The position numbers and the translations under genes are program-made. From Spirochaetales bacterium (GTDB lineage Bacteria; Spirochaetota; Spirochaetia; DSM-27196; SKKC01): DNA of 9,382 bases. The stretch is taken from assembly GCA_007121695.1 (NCBI GenBank), contig SKKC01000076.1, forward strand, positions 1-9,382, written 5' to 3'. The stretch's first letter is position 1, and every line of letters begins with the position of its first letter. The notes under the pieces are model-generated. The model was not told the DNA's origin. It made no database searches and saw only the letters and a program-made list of their open reading frames with translations. This document shows, piece by piece, positions 1 through 5,495 of the stretch.

Positions 1-630
1 CGAGTCGCGGACGAGTTCCGGTCTCGTGTCTTTTCGCAGCGTGTCGTCCAGGTCGACTCCAGCGTACAGCAACCCGAAGGTGTACTCCTGACCACTCTGA
101 ATCTGCGACCAGTCCGGGGGAGAGGGAATAAGCCTGGGAATGGCTCTCGCGGTTGTCGGGAAGTCGCTGGCAATCTCGTGTCCGTTTCGGGTGCGGCGCT
201 TTTCCGGCCCGGCCTTGTCTGCCAGATCGGTGGGTGCCGGTATCTCCACCTCGGGCCGGTTCAATCGGTGATGGTGGCGCAGTGCAGCCTCGACTCGCTG
301 AATCCGCAGGCCCTGATCGCACACCCCTGCGTTCAGATAGTCGCAGATGCCCTCGAAGTACAGGCTGCCCGCATCGTCGACTTCGTTGTCCGTATCGAGG
401 ATGCCAACCGCTCCGCTTTCGGACCGCACCAGCCGTTTCACAAGCCTCGTGAGATCCTTCGGTGGAAGTTCGCGCACGTCGAGGTACAGAACGTCTGCAG
501 CGTGGCCCGATTTTGCCCAGGTTCGAATGTCGTCGTGATGCATGTAGTCGAGCGTCAGATCCTTCTTTCGTTCAAGCGAAGCGAAAATCTCGCGCGTTGA
601 TTCATCGGCGGCAAATACGACAATGCGCAT
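1..630 (-). CDS. Receiver-like protein with probable degenerate cyclase-fold domain (3' end outside window)
   Basis: The frame is open from an ATG at 628-630 to the window edge (210 codons, no stop), so the C-terminus is missing. Residues 1-120 follow the receiver (REC) pattern. A beta-strand ends in an acidic pair D9/E10, a possible phospho-acceptor D51 lies in the strand VLYLD, T80 follows the fourth strand, and the fifth strand reads DYLNAGV. The conserved Lys of the DYLxKP motif is therefore Asn (N100), so phosphorylation may be altered or absent. Residues 125-180 look like a Pro/charge-rich linker. Residues 182-210 (EYTFGLLYAGVDLDDTL) line up with the start of the cyclase domain of the upstream gene, but Gly191 sits where the first metal Asp would be. 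The gene starts 2 bases after the upstream stop, with a GGGGG run about 10 bases before the ATG, so the two are probably co-translated. The REC assignment is fairly firm; the cyclase-like part rests on about 30 residues. Confidence 0.78.
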   Translation of the reverse strand, partial: MRIVVFAADESTREIFASLERKKDLTLDYMHHDDIRTWAKSGHAADVLYLDVRELPPKDLTRLVKRLVRSESGAVGILDTDNEVDDAGSLYFEGICDYLNAGVCDQGLRIQRVEAALRHHHRLNRPEVEIPAPTDLADKAGPEKRRTRNGHEIASDFPTTARAIPRLIPSPPDWSQIQSGQEYTFGLLYAGVDLDDTLRKDTRPELVRDS

Positions 631-632
631 GC

Positions 633-1553
633 TTATGCCCCCAGCCGAAGAGAGTACTCATACAGCGGCATGCTCTGGTGACTTTCCACCGGATACAGCC
701 AGCGCGCGAGTTCGTTGTTCAGCCCGGTGTAGACCATTTCGCTCAGGCATACAGCCTGCGGCGAACAGTATCGCGATTCGATGTCGAAAAGGGTTGTCAT
801 TGTCGGTCCCTTGACCTGTTCAAAATGATGATGATACTCAACTGGCCCGTGGTGGATTGCAGCCCGAACCTGCAGATCCGTATTCAGACGGCAGTGCAGC
901 GCGTTATAGAAGAACAGCTGATGTATCAGCTCAACGCCGCAGAGTGCGGCAGTCAGCTGTGTGTCCCCACCGTAGAAGGCGGCAGTTGCACCATCCCCCT
1001 CCCAGTTCCAGACCCGACCGTTGCGCGCTTCCATGATCGTACGGAACATACGTCGCAGGTCCCCGTAGGTCTGCTGAATTACGTCGTCCGGATACGTTCG
1101 CACGAGCGTCGAGTTTCCGACAATGTCTATGCGAAGCAGCGTAACCATGTAGGTGGATCCCTCCTCGAGCACGCCCCAGTTCCGGGTCTTCGTCCGGCTG
1201 GAGTCCTCGAAAAAGGTGCAGCTGCTCCACTCGAACTGGTACCCCAGCTCTTCGATGGCCTGCACCAGCGCCTGCAGTTCCGCGATCCGGTACTGCCGCC
1301 CGGCAAGCCCCGACCGCCCGACGCGGGCGAGCATCTGCACCAGCTCGACGAGTCGGTTCCATTCGAGAAAATCAGAGACGATCTGTTTCGCCGCGTCGCG
1401 TCCGGGAATGGACATGCTGTCGGGAAAGCCGGATCGTTCATGTATGTCGTAATCCCTGACCACGAGACGTACGACCTGGTTCATTGTCGGAACATCAAAG
1501 CTGGCTGCCAGTGCACGTACCACGAGGTTTCTGGTTCTGCTTGAAACCCTCAC
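633..1553 (-). CDS. Class III nucleotidyl-cyclase-fold protein with EAD-like N-terminal domain
   Basis: A 306-residue soluble protein. Residues 133-306 have the class III adenylate/guanylate cyclase pattern: LLRIDIVGNST with first metal Asp D143, GRVWNWEGDGATAAF with second metal Asp D187, then VRAAIHHGPV and KGPTMTTLFDIESRY. Set against the family, the Lys used for base recognition (usually before GDG) is N183. The Asn and Arg of the VNxAARL motif, which stabilise the transition state, are T253 and D257. Metal binding looks possible, but ordinary cAMP synthesis is doubtful. Residues 9-78 are all-helical and resemble small death-like effector-associated domains; this part is tentative. There are no membrane segments. 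The start is uncertain: GTG at 1553 keeps the whole helical domain, while GTG at 1523 and ATG at 1484 are alternatives, and none has a strong Shine-Dalgarno sequence. It heads a two-gene minus-strand operon and is divergent from the chemoreceptor gene. Confidence 0.85.
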   Translation of the reverse strand: MRVSSRTRNLVVRALAASFDVPTMNQVVRLVVRDYDIHERSGFPDSMSIPGRDAAKQIVSDFLEWNRLVELVQMLARVGRSGLAGRQYRIAELQALVQAIEELGYQFEWSSCTFFEDSSRTKTRNWGVLEEGSTYMVTLLRIDIVGNSTLVRTYPDDVIQQTYGDLRRMFRTIMEARNGRVWNWEGDGATAAFYGGDTQLTAALCGVELIHQLFFYNALHCRLNTDLQVRAAIHHGPVEYHHHFEQVKGPTMTTLFDIESRYCSPQAVCLSEMVYTGLNNELARWLYPVESHQSMPLYEYSLRLGA

Positions 1554-1651
1554 AGCTGTGGATAGTATCAGGTATTTTGCAGCACAGGAATCACCAACCC
1601 GTGATAAACGTCGACGTCGAATTTTTTTTACACGAACGGAGGTATTCTGGT
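1554..1651. promoter_or_regulatory. Divergent intergenic region with palindromes
   Basis: These 98 bases separate the minus-strand cyclase-fold gene from the plus-strand chemoreceptor gene and must hold both promoters. Two short perfect palindromes are visible: CACAGCTGTG at 1551-1560, which overlaps the GTG start of the minus gene, and ACGTCGACGT at 1608-1617, which overlaps TCGACGTCGA at 1611-1620. They could be operators, but 10-bp palindromes also occur by chance. I found no convincing -35/-10 pair for either direction. Confidence 0.3.
1638..1642 (+). promoter_or_regulatory. Ribosome binding site that fixes the chemoreceptor start
   Basis: GGAGG lies 9 bases before the ATG at 1652. The frame stays open upstream to an ATG at 1484, but that 56-codon extension overlaps the divergent gene and its promoter region and has no similar site, so 1652 is the better start. 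Confidence 0.8.
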
Positions 1652-3520
1652 ATGCTGCCGGACATTATGCGAAGTATCGAAAAAAAGCGAAGAAAAAAAA
1701 GTAGTAATGAAAATGGTTCTGACCTCGCAGGACAAGACGAGGTCTTTGGCCGGATACAGAATCACGTCGTCGAGGGCGAGGACAGCGCGCGAAGACTGGC
1801 ATCCAGGATCGCGGAAACCTTTGCGTCCGTCGCAGCGATTACATCGCAGGCTGGCCAGACCGATCAGCGCGTTACCCGCCTGTCACACGAGGTTTCCGAA
1901 GGTGCTGCCGCTCTGGAACAGATCGGCGCTACGCTGGAGACGCTGGGTCGGCGCCTGCACGAGCAGGATGCGAGCGCGCTTACGACAGCTGAATCTATAG
2001 AGCGAATTACCCGGGCCATTGCCGCCGTCGCTGATATTGCAGCCCGGTCGGAAACGGAAGTTCATGAGCTTCGAACGCGAACGACCACCGGTCAGACTGC
2101 GGTACGAACCACCGAACAGACGCTTGAGGAAGTCGATGCAGGCATGCAGAACATGGCTGAGCTGGTAGCAGAAATCGACGAAATAGCGGCGCGGAGCCGC
2201 CTGCTTGCCATGAACGCAGCGATCGAGGCGGCTCACGCGGGCGCTTCCGGCAGAGGGTTTGCTGTCGTTGCGGGCGAAGTGCGAAAACTCGCGGATCACA
2301 CGACTGCGCACGCACTGACGATAGCGCAGACGTTGCAGGCCCTTACGAAACGGACCGCAGAGGCACGATTGGCGAGTCGTAGCGCGCGGGAGTCATTTCA
2401 GACGATTGGAGAACAGGCGGATGCCGTCTCTGAGGCCTTTCAGAATATTCATGCTGGAGTCAGCGGACTCACCGAGAGTGTAGGCTCTATTGTAGAAGGG
2501 AGTAGGTCTCTGCGCCAGCTCGCGGCAGAGACTTCGACGGGTTTTGACGAAATGCTTCAGGGCGTGCGTTCGGTCTCATCGGTTGTGGAGCATGCACGGG
2601 AGACATCTCTGGATGCACAACGGGCTTCCAGTGCCATTATTGACTCTGGCCGTACCGTCACAGGCGCGACCCGGCAGATTGCGCAACTCAGTCGCGAGAG
2701 TAACTCACAGCTTCGCAGTATCCTGGAAGTTGTCCGAACCGTACACCAGGAATCGGATCGGCCTGAGGACGTCAACACACGTACGGTTCTTCGCGAGGCG
2801 CTTGGCCGAATGGAAGTATCGGAGGTGATTCTGGGGCATCTGTTGTGGATTGAACATCAGGCATTTCAGGATCCCGGCAGTGCGGAGTCACAAAACCCTG
2901 ATGTTCTTTCCGAATGGCTGTCTCTCGAAGGGAAGTTCATTGCCGCTGACCCGGATGTGTATCGAAGACTCAAGGAACTGCATAAAACCGAAACCCGCAC
3001 GATCCAGGATCATCGCGCAGGTTCGAGCGGCGCGATCATGGAACTACTTGTGGCGCTTCGAGAGGTGATCGAAATCCTTGCGGCTCTGCAGACCGACTCG
3101 AATGTACGGTGGTCACCCGAGTACGCAGTAGACGTTGAGATTTTTGATGAGCATCATAAACGACTTTTTGCACTGGTCGATCGGCTCTTTCAGGCTCTGA
3201 AGGCAGGAACTGCTCGAAACGCGCTTCTGGGTATACTGGATGAGCTCGCAGAATATACCCAGTATCATTTTACCGCGGAAGAGAAGGCCATGAGGCACTT
3301 CGGCTATCCGGGATGCGAGCTGCAGGAACAGTCGCATGCCGAACTACTCACCCGTGTCCAGGAGTTGCGGCGAGATATGGCAGCGGGGAAGAGCATGGTG
3401 GCGGTCGATGTCATGGAGTTTCTTCGCGACTGGTTGACCGGGCACATAAAGCGGTGCGACAAGCTTTACGCCGATTTTTTTCGGGACAAGGATGTTGACC
3501 AGTTTTACGCTCAACGATAG
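1652..3520 (+). CDS. Soluble methyl-accepting chemotaxis protein with CZB-like and bacteriohemerythrin domains
   Basis: A 622-residue cytoplasmic chemoreceptor with no signal peptide or membrane segment and a very basic start (KKRRKK at 11-16). Residues 40-370 are long amphipathic helices. The conserved hairpin tip at about 174-220 (LLAMNAAIEAAHAGASGRGF, then AVVAGEVRKLAD) is where CheA/CheW bind in this family. Residues 380-485 resemble a chemoreceptor zinc-binding (CZB) domain: H396 and H444 match two ligand positions, but the Cys of the CxLGxW motif is absent. Residues 487-610 are a bacteriohemerythrin domain. Its diiron ligands are H501 or H502, H539, E543 or E544, H562, H598 and D603; the remaining His of the HxxxH pair is Q558. 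Hemerythrin domains on chemoreceptors are known to sense O2 or redox state, so aerotaxis-type signalling is the likely role. The gene stands alone: the next promoter overlaps its stop codon. Confidence 0.93.
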   Translation: MLPDIMRSIEKKRRKKSSNENGSDLAGQDEVFGRIQNHVVEGEDSARRLASRIAETFASVAAITSQAGQTDQRVTRLSHEVSEGAAALEQIGATLETLGRRLHEQDASALTTAESIERITRAIAAVADIAARSETEVHELRTRTTTGQTAVRTTEQTLEEVDAGMQNMAELVAEIDEIAARSRLLAMNAAIEAAHAGASGRGFAVVAGEVRKLADHTTAHALTIAQTLQALTKRTAEARLASRSARESFQTIGEQADAVSEAFQNIHAGVSGLTESVGSIVEGSRSLRQLAAETSTGFDEMLQGVRSVSSVVEHARETSLDAQRASSAIIDSGRTVTGATRQIAQLSRESNSQLRSILEVVRTVHQESDRPEDVNTRTVLREALGRMEVSEVILGHLLWIEHQAFQDPGSAESQNPDVLSEWLSLEGKFIAADPDVYRRLKELHKTETRTIQDHRAGSSGAIMELLVALREVIEILAALQTDSNVRWSPEYAVDVEIFDEHHKRLFALVDRLFQALKAGTARNALLGILDELAEYTQYHFTAEEKAMRHFGYPGCELQEQSHAELLTRVQELRRDMAAGKSMVAVDVMEFLRDWLTGHIKRCDKLYADFFRDKDVDQFYAQR

Positions 3521-3523
3521 ATT
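3495..3523 (+). promoter_or_regulatory. Sigma70-type promoter of the M-box transcript
   Basis: TTGACC at 3495-3500 (5 of 6 to consensus), a 17-base spacer, and TAGATT at 3518-3523 (4 of 6). Transcription would start near 3530, a few bases before the riboswitch. The -10 box overlaps the chemoreceptor stop codon TAG at 3518-3520. Confidence 0.65.
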
Positions 3524-3537
3524 GTCCGAGACAAGAC

Positions 3538-3698
3538 AAGAGTCTTTGGTAGGTGAAGCTCCTGTATGGATACAGGCCACTGCCCTGAAACATCGAGAGA
3601 TGCCAAAGGGTATAACAGGCAGATTCGGATTAAGGATCTGCGTAACGTGGCTCAGACCGCTCTGGCTGTGTGTACGCTGTACAGTGCCGAAACTTGAA
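3538..3698 (+). promoter_or_regulatory. M-box (ykoK leader) Mg2+ riboswitch
   Basis: The core closely follows the M-box consensus as I know it. It contains the GGTAGGTGAAGCTCCTGTAT block (3548-3567), the GGCCACTGCCC block (3575-3585), the MGCCAAAGGGT-like block (3601-3611) followed by AACAGG, and the late TACAGTGCCGAAACTT block (3680-3694). Helices visible: CCTGTA/TACAGG (3561-3566 with 3571-3576), CATC-GAGA-GATG (3591-3602, GNRA loop) and GCAGAT/ATCTGC (3619-3624 with 3636-3641). M-boxes fold on binding Mg2+ and usually end transcription of Mg2+ transporter genes. Here an intrinsic terminator follows, and the next reading frame is an mgtE fragment, which fits. GCCACT in the core (3576-3581) could pair with AGTGGC of the terminator's left arm (3726-3731), a possible antiterminator. 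The outer limits are approximate. Confidence 0.93.
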
Positions 3699-3719
3699 AC
3701 GGGGAAGACGCACATCCAG

Positions 3720-3768
3720 CACCTGAGTGGCATTTGTACTTTACTGTCAGCCACTCTGGTGTTTTTTT
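3720..3768 (+). terminator. Intrinsic terminator, expression platform of the M-box
   Basis: CACCTGAGTGGC (3720-3731) pairs with GCCACTCTGGTG (3750-3761): 12 base steps with one T-T mismatch and an 18-base loop, followed directly by seven T (3762-3768). Its position just after the riboswitch makes it the likely Mg2+-controlled attenuator. Its right arm also forms one end of an inverted repeat (3741-3770), so the arm may have come from, or been copied into, a mobile repeat. Confidence 0.85.
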
Positions 3769-3891
3769 GCCCATAAACTCTTTTCATTCAACGACATAGG
3801 AGAACGACGAACGCTTTCCCATCGATGATCCTGTAACCCAATACTGAATAAAGACTTAGCCCCGAAAAAACACCAGGGTTGCGAACACTAT
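3741..3891. mobile_element. MITE-like inverted-repeat segment (possible IS remnant)
   Basis: The left end 3741-3770 and the reverse complement of the right end 3862-3891 agree at 22 of 30 positions. The inner 3753-3769 and 3863-3879 form a 17-bp helix with only two G-T pairs. The segment between is non-coding. Its minus strand holds a 12-codon frame (ATG at 3822, stop at 3784, AGGA six bases before the ATG), which could be the start of a deleted transposase gene; that is speculative. No target-site duplication is visible. The left end overlaps the M-box terminator arm and U-tract. I do not recognise the IS family. A plain secondary-structure role is the alternative. Confidence 0.4.
3869..3888 (+). 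repeat. Repeat copy B of the AACACCAG-type 20-mer
   Basis: AACACCAGGGTTGCGAACAC. It matches copy C (4306-4325) at 17 of 20 positions in the same orientation, and is related to the reverse complement of copy A (3744-3763). It ends 10 bases before the ATG of the mgtE fragment. Confidence 0.7.
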
Positions 3892-3898
3892 TCACGTC

Positions 3899-4282
3899 AT
3901 GGGAGGAAACGTCGGAACGCAGTCGTCTACGATATTTACCCGTGGCCTCGTACTCGGTCAGATCAGTATGAACCGTTTCACGGGAGCATGGCTTCGAGAG
4001 TCCTGGAATGGCCGTATCATGGGGCTCATTCTCGGGCTTGTGGGTGGCGCGATAGCCTGGATCTGGCAGGGTATGTTCGAACTCGGTCTTGCGATAGCGC
4101 TTTCGCTCACCTTCACGATTACCATTGCCGCATCAAGCGGATTTCTGGTTCCCTGGGTACTCGTTCGACTGGGTTTTGACCAGGCTGCGGGCTCGGACCC
4201 TTTCATTACGACAATCAAGGTTATTTCCGGTCTCATGATCTACTTTTCCATGGTGAGTCTGTTCGTCCCTATGCTGGGATAG
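3899..4282 (+). pseudogene. mgtE: Truncated mgtE: last part of the Mg2+ transporter channel domain
   Basis: The 127 codons match only the end of the MgtE channel domain. They begin at the family motif GGNVGTQSS (residues 2-10), run through hydrophobic stretches near 40-57, 60-90 and 106-125, and include the late motif GSDPFITTI (98-106). MgtE is normally about 450 residues, with a cytosolic N domain, CBS pair and five membrane helices. The N domain, CBS pair and early membrane part are missing, and there is no room for them after the M-box. Aligning the last helix with the family's TTxxDxxG pattern puts V108 where the conserved pore Asp (D432 in Thermus MgtE) should be. The ATG at 3899 lacks a Shine-Dalgarno sequence, and the in-frame stretch upstream (3860-3898) is repeat sequence. 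I infer a decaying remnant; a short TM-only protein cannot be excluded. Confidence 0.8.
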
Positions 4283-4294
4283 GAGCGGGTACGC

Positions 4295-4330
4295 TGGCGC
4301 TGTCCAACACCAGGGTGGCGGACAGCGCCA
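4295..4330 (+). terminator. Strong hairpin after the mgtE fragment
   Basis: TGGCGCTGTCC (4295-4305) and GGACAGCGCCA (4320-4330) form a perfect 11-bp stem with a 14-base loop, 12 bases after the mgtE stop. There is no T-tract, so it is not a classic intrinsic terminator; it may slow polymerase or protect a 3' end. The loop and right arm carry repeat copy C. Confidence 0.45.
4306..4325 (+). repeat. Repeat copy C of the AACACCAG-type 20-mer
   Basis: AACACCAGGGTGGCGGACAG matches the reverse complement of 3744-3763 at 18 of 20 positions, so copies A and C face each other as inverted ends around the mgtE fragment. Copy C lacks the A/T run that A and B share. Confidence 0.7.
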
Positions 4331-4365
4331 ACATTACAGATAGTTGAATTGTGGTTCAGGAAACC

Positions 4366-4394
4366 TTCACTTCGCCCGCGTTCATGCATATGTT
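4366..4394 (+). promoter_or_regulatory. Possible promoter of the efflux operon
   Basis: TTCACT (4366-4371, 4 of 6), a 17-base spacer and TATGTT (4389-4394, 4 of 6). It would start transcription near 4401, only about 3 bases before the adaptor ATG, which would make the mRNA effectively leaderless. The rest of 4331-4403 shows nothing else recognisable. Confidence 0.3.
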
Positions 4395-4403
4395 TCTCCC
4401 ACT

Positions 4404-5495
4404 ATGAAAAAATCGGGACGTTCAGGAACCATATTCGCGGTGGGTGTAGCTGCGATTCTTCTGTTCTCCGGCTGTTCGGATGGGGCGGCGGACGATCAGG
4501 AGAACGACACGACAGTCGCGACCATGCAGCCTCGTGCTGTTGAGACCATGGAAGTCGTTGAGGGTCGTCTCGGCGGGCAGGTCCGTATTTCGGGTCTTGT
4601 CGCGGGAACCCGCGAGGCAGATGTGATCGTTGAAACGCAGGGTCGGATACTGTCGGTCGAGTTCGACCTGGGTCAGATCGTGAACGAGGGAGACCCTCTT
4701 GTGAGGTTTGACGATCGCACCGAACGCCTCGCCATGCAGCAGGCCATGGAACAGCGCAACGCCGCGCGACTTGATTTCGACGCGCTCGAACGCCAGGCGG
4801 AACGAGGTACCGTATCGCAGACGGCGCTGACCAGCGCGCGAGCGGCGCTTCGTGGAGCCGAGGTCGCCTACGAACAGGCGCTTCGCGCGTACGAGAATCG
4901 CACGGTCCGTGCCCCCATAGGCGGCAGGGTCGCCTCGCGTAGTCAGAACGTCCGCGAAGGTAACTTCGTTACACAGGGAACGCCGATCGGCCGGATCGTC
5001 GATACAACGCGTCTTCGCCTTTCCGGTTCTGTCGGCGAGCGTGAGGTCAGGTTTCTGCAGGAGGGGCAGCCGGCCCTCGTGAACGTTACTGCCTGGGGTG
5101 CCGAGCGGCTCGAGGCGACTGTCGTTGCCGTTGCAGCCGGCAGCGACGGACAGACCGGCAGCTTCCCGGTCGCCATTGAATGGGAGAACTGCTGCGGGGA
5201 CGTCGTGAGAAGCGGCATGAGCGCATCGGCCGTTGTGAGTACCGAAGACACCACGCCCGGCCTGCTTGTCCCGACTGCGGCTCTGCGGCGGGTGGGAGAC
5301 TCGGATTTCGTGTTCGTGGTAGCGGACGGGACTGTACAGCGCCGCGAAGTGACGGTGCGCGACAGGTTCGGTCCGCAGGCCATAGTAACCGGGGTATCTG
5401 CAGGCGACCACGTCGCCGTTACAGCGGTTTCGCGACTTCGGGACGGCGATGCTGTTCTGTCGACCCGCATCGGTACAAGTGAGGACGCGCTGTGA
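4404..5495 (+). CDS. RND efflux periplasmic adaptor (membrane fusion protein), lipoprotein
   Basis: A 363-residue adaptor that would bridge the RND pump and the outer-membrane channel. Residues 1-24 are a lipoprotein signal: KK near the start, a hydrophobic core at 9-21 and FSGC with C24 as the lipidated Cys. Phe at -3 is unusual outside spirochaetes. The lipoyl halves lie near 74-102 (GRILSVEFDLGQIVNEGDPL) and 168-200 (VRAPIGGRVASRSQNVREGN). They flank a short alpha-hairpin (103-167). A beta-barrel (about 203-278) and a membrane-proximal domain (about 286-355, with LLVPTAALR) follow. The order is that of the AcrA/MexA family. The ATG at 4404 is chosen because the signal peptide begins there; an upstream in-frame TTG at 4344 would bury it. 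No Shine-Dalgarno precedes 4404. CC at 263-264 in the barrel region is uncommon. It is first in the operon, and its stop overlaps the pump start by 4 bases. The substrate is unknown. Confidence 0.93.
   Translation: MKKSGRSGTIFAVGVAAILLFSGCSDGAADDQENDTTVATMQPRAVETMEVVEGRLGGQVRISGLVAGTREADVIVETQGRILSVEFDLGQIVNEGDPLVRFDDRTERLAMQQAMEQRNAARLDFDALERQAERGTVSQTALTSARAALRGAEVAYEQALRAYENRTVRAPIGGRVASRSQNVREGNFVTQGTPIGRIVDTTRLRLSGSVGEREVRFLQEGQPALVNVTAWGAERLEATVVAVAAGSDGQTGSFPVAIEWENCCGDVVRSGMSASAVVSTEDTTPGLLVPTAALRRVGDSDFVFVVADGTVQRREVTVRDRFGPQAIVTGVSAGDHVAVTAVSRLRDGDAVLSTRIGTSEDAL

Noticed and set aside
462..1544. 360-codon open frame on the plus strand opposite the cyclase-fold gene
   Set aside because: No recognisable motif, and the opposite strand carries the GDG and IDIVG cyclase motifs in a consistent frame.
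1551..1608. CRP/cAMP-type operator near the cyclase-fold gene start
   Set aside because: TCACA and TGTGA-like pieces are in the wrong order and spacing for the TGTGA-N6-TCACA site.
1484..1651. N-terminal extension of the chemoreceptor to the ATG at 1484
   Set aside because: It would overlap the divergent gene, has no ribosome site and reads as non-family sequence; GGAGG before the ATG at 1652 is far better.
3344..3787. 147-codon minus-strand frame and 94-codon plus-strand frame (3492-3776) across the M-box region
   Set aside because: Both overlap the chemoreceptor 3' end and the highly structured riboswitch, and neither has protein-like features.
3825..3836. AGGAG at 3798-3802 followed by ATG and a stop after three codons, as a leader peptide
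   Set aside because: Spacing from AGGAG to ATG is over 20 bases and the frame is only three codons; more likely chance or a leftover of a deleted gene start.
4295..4330. Classic intrinsic terminator for the mgtE fragment
   Set aside because: The stem is perfect but no T-run follows on either strand, so it is listed only as a hairpin with low confidence as a terminator.
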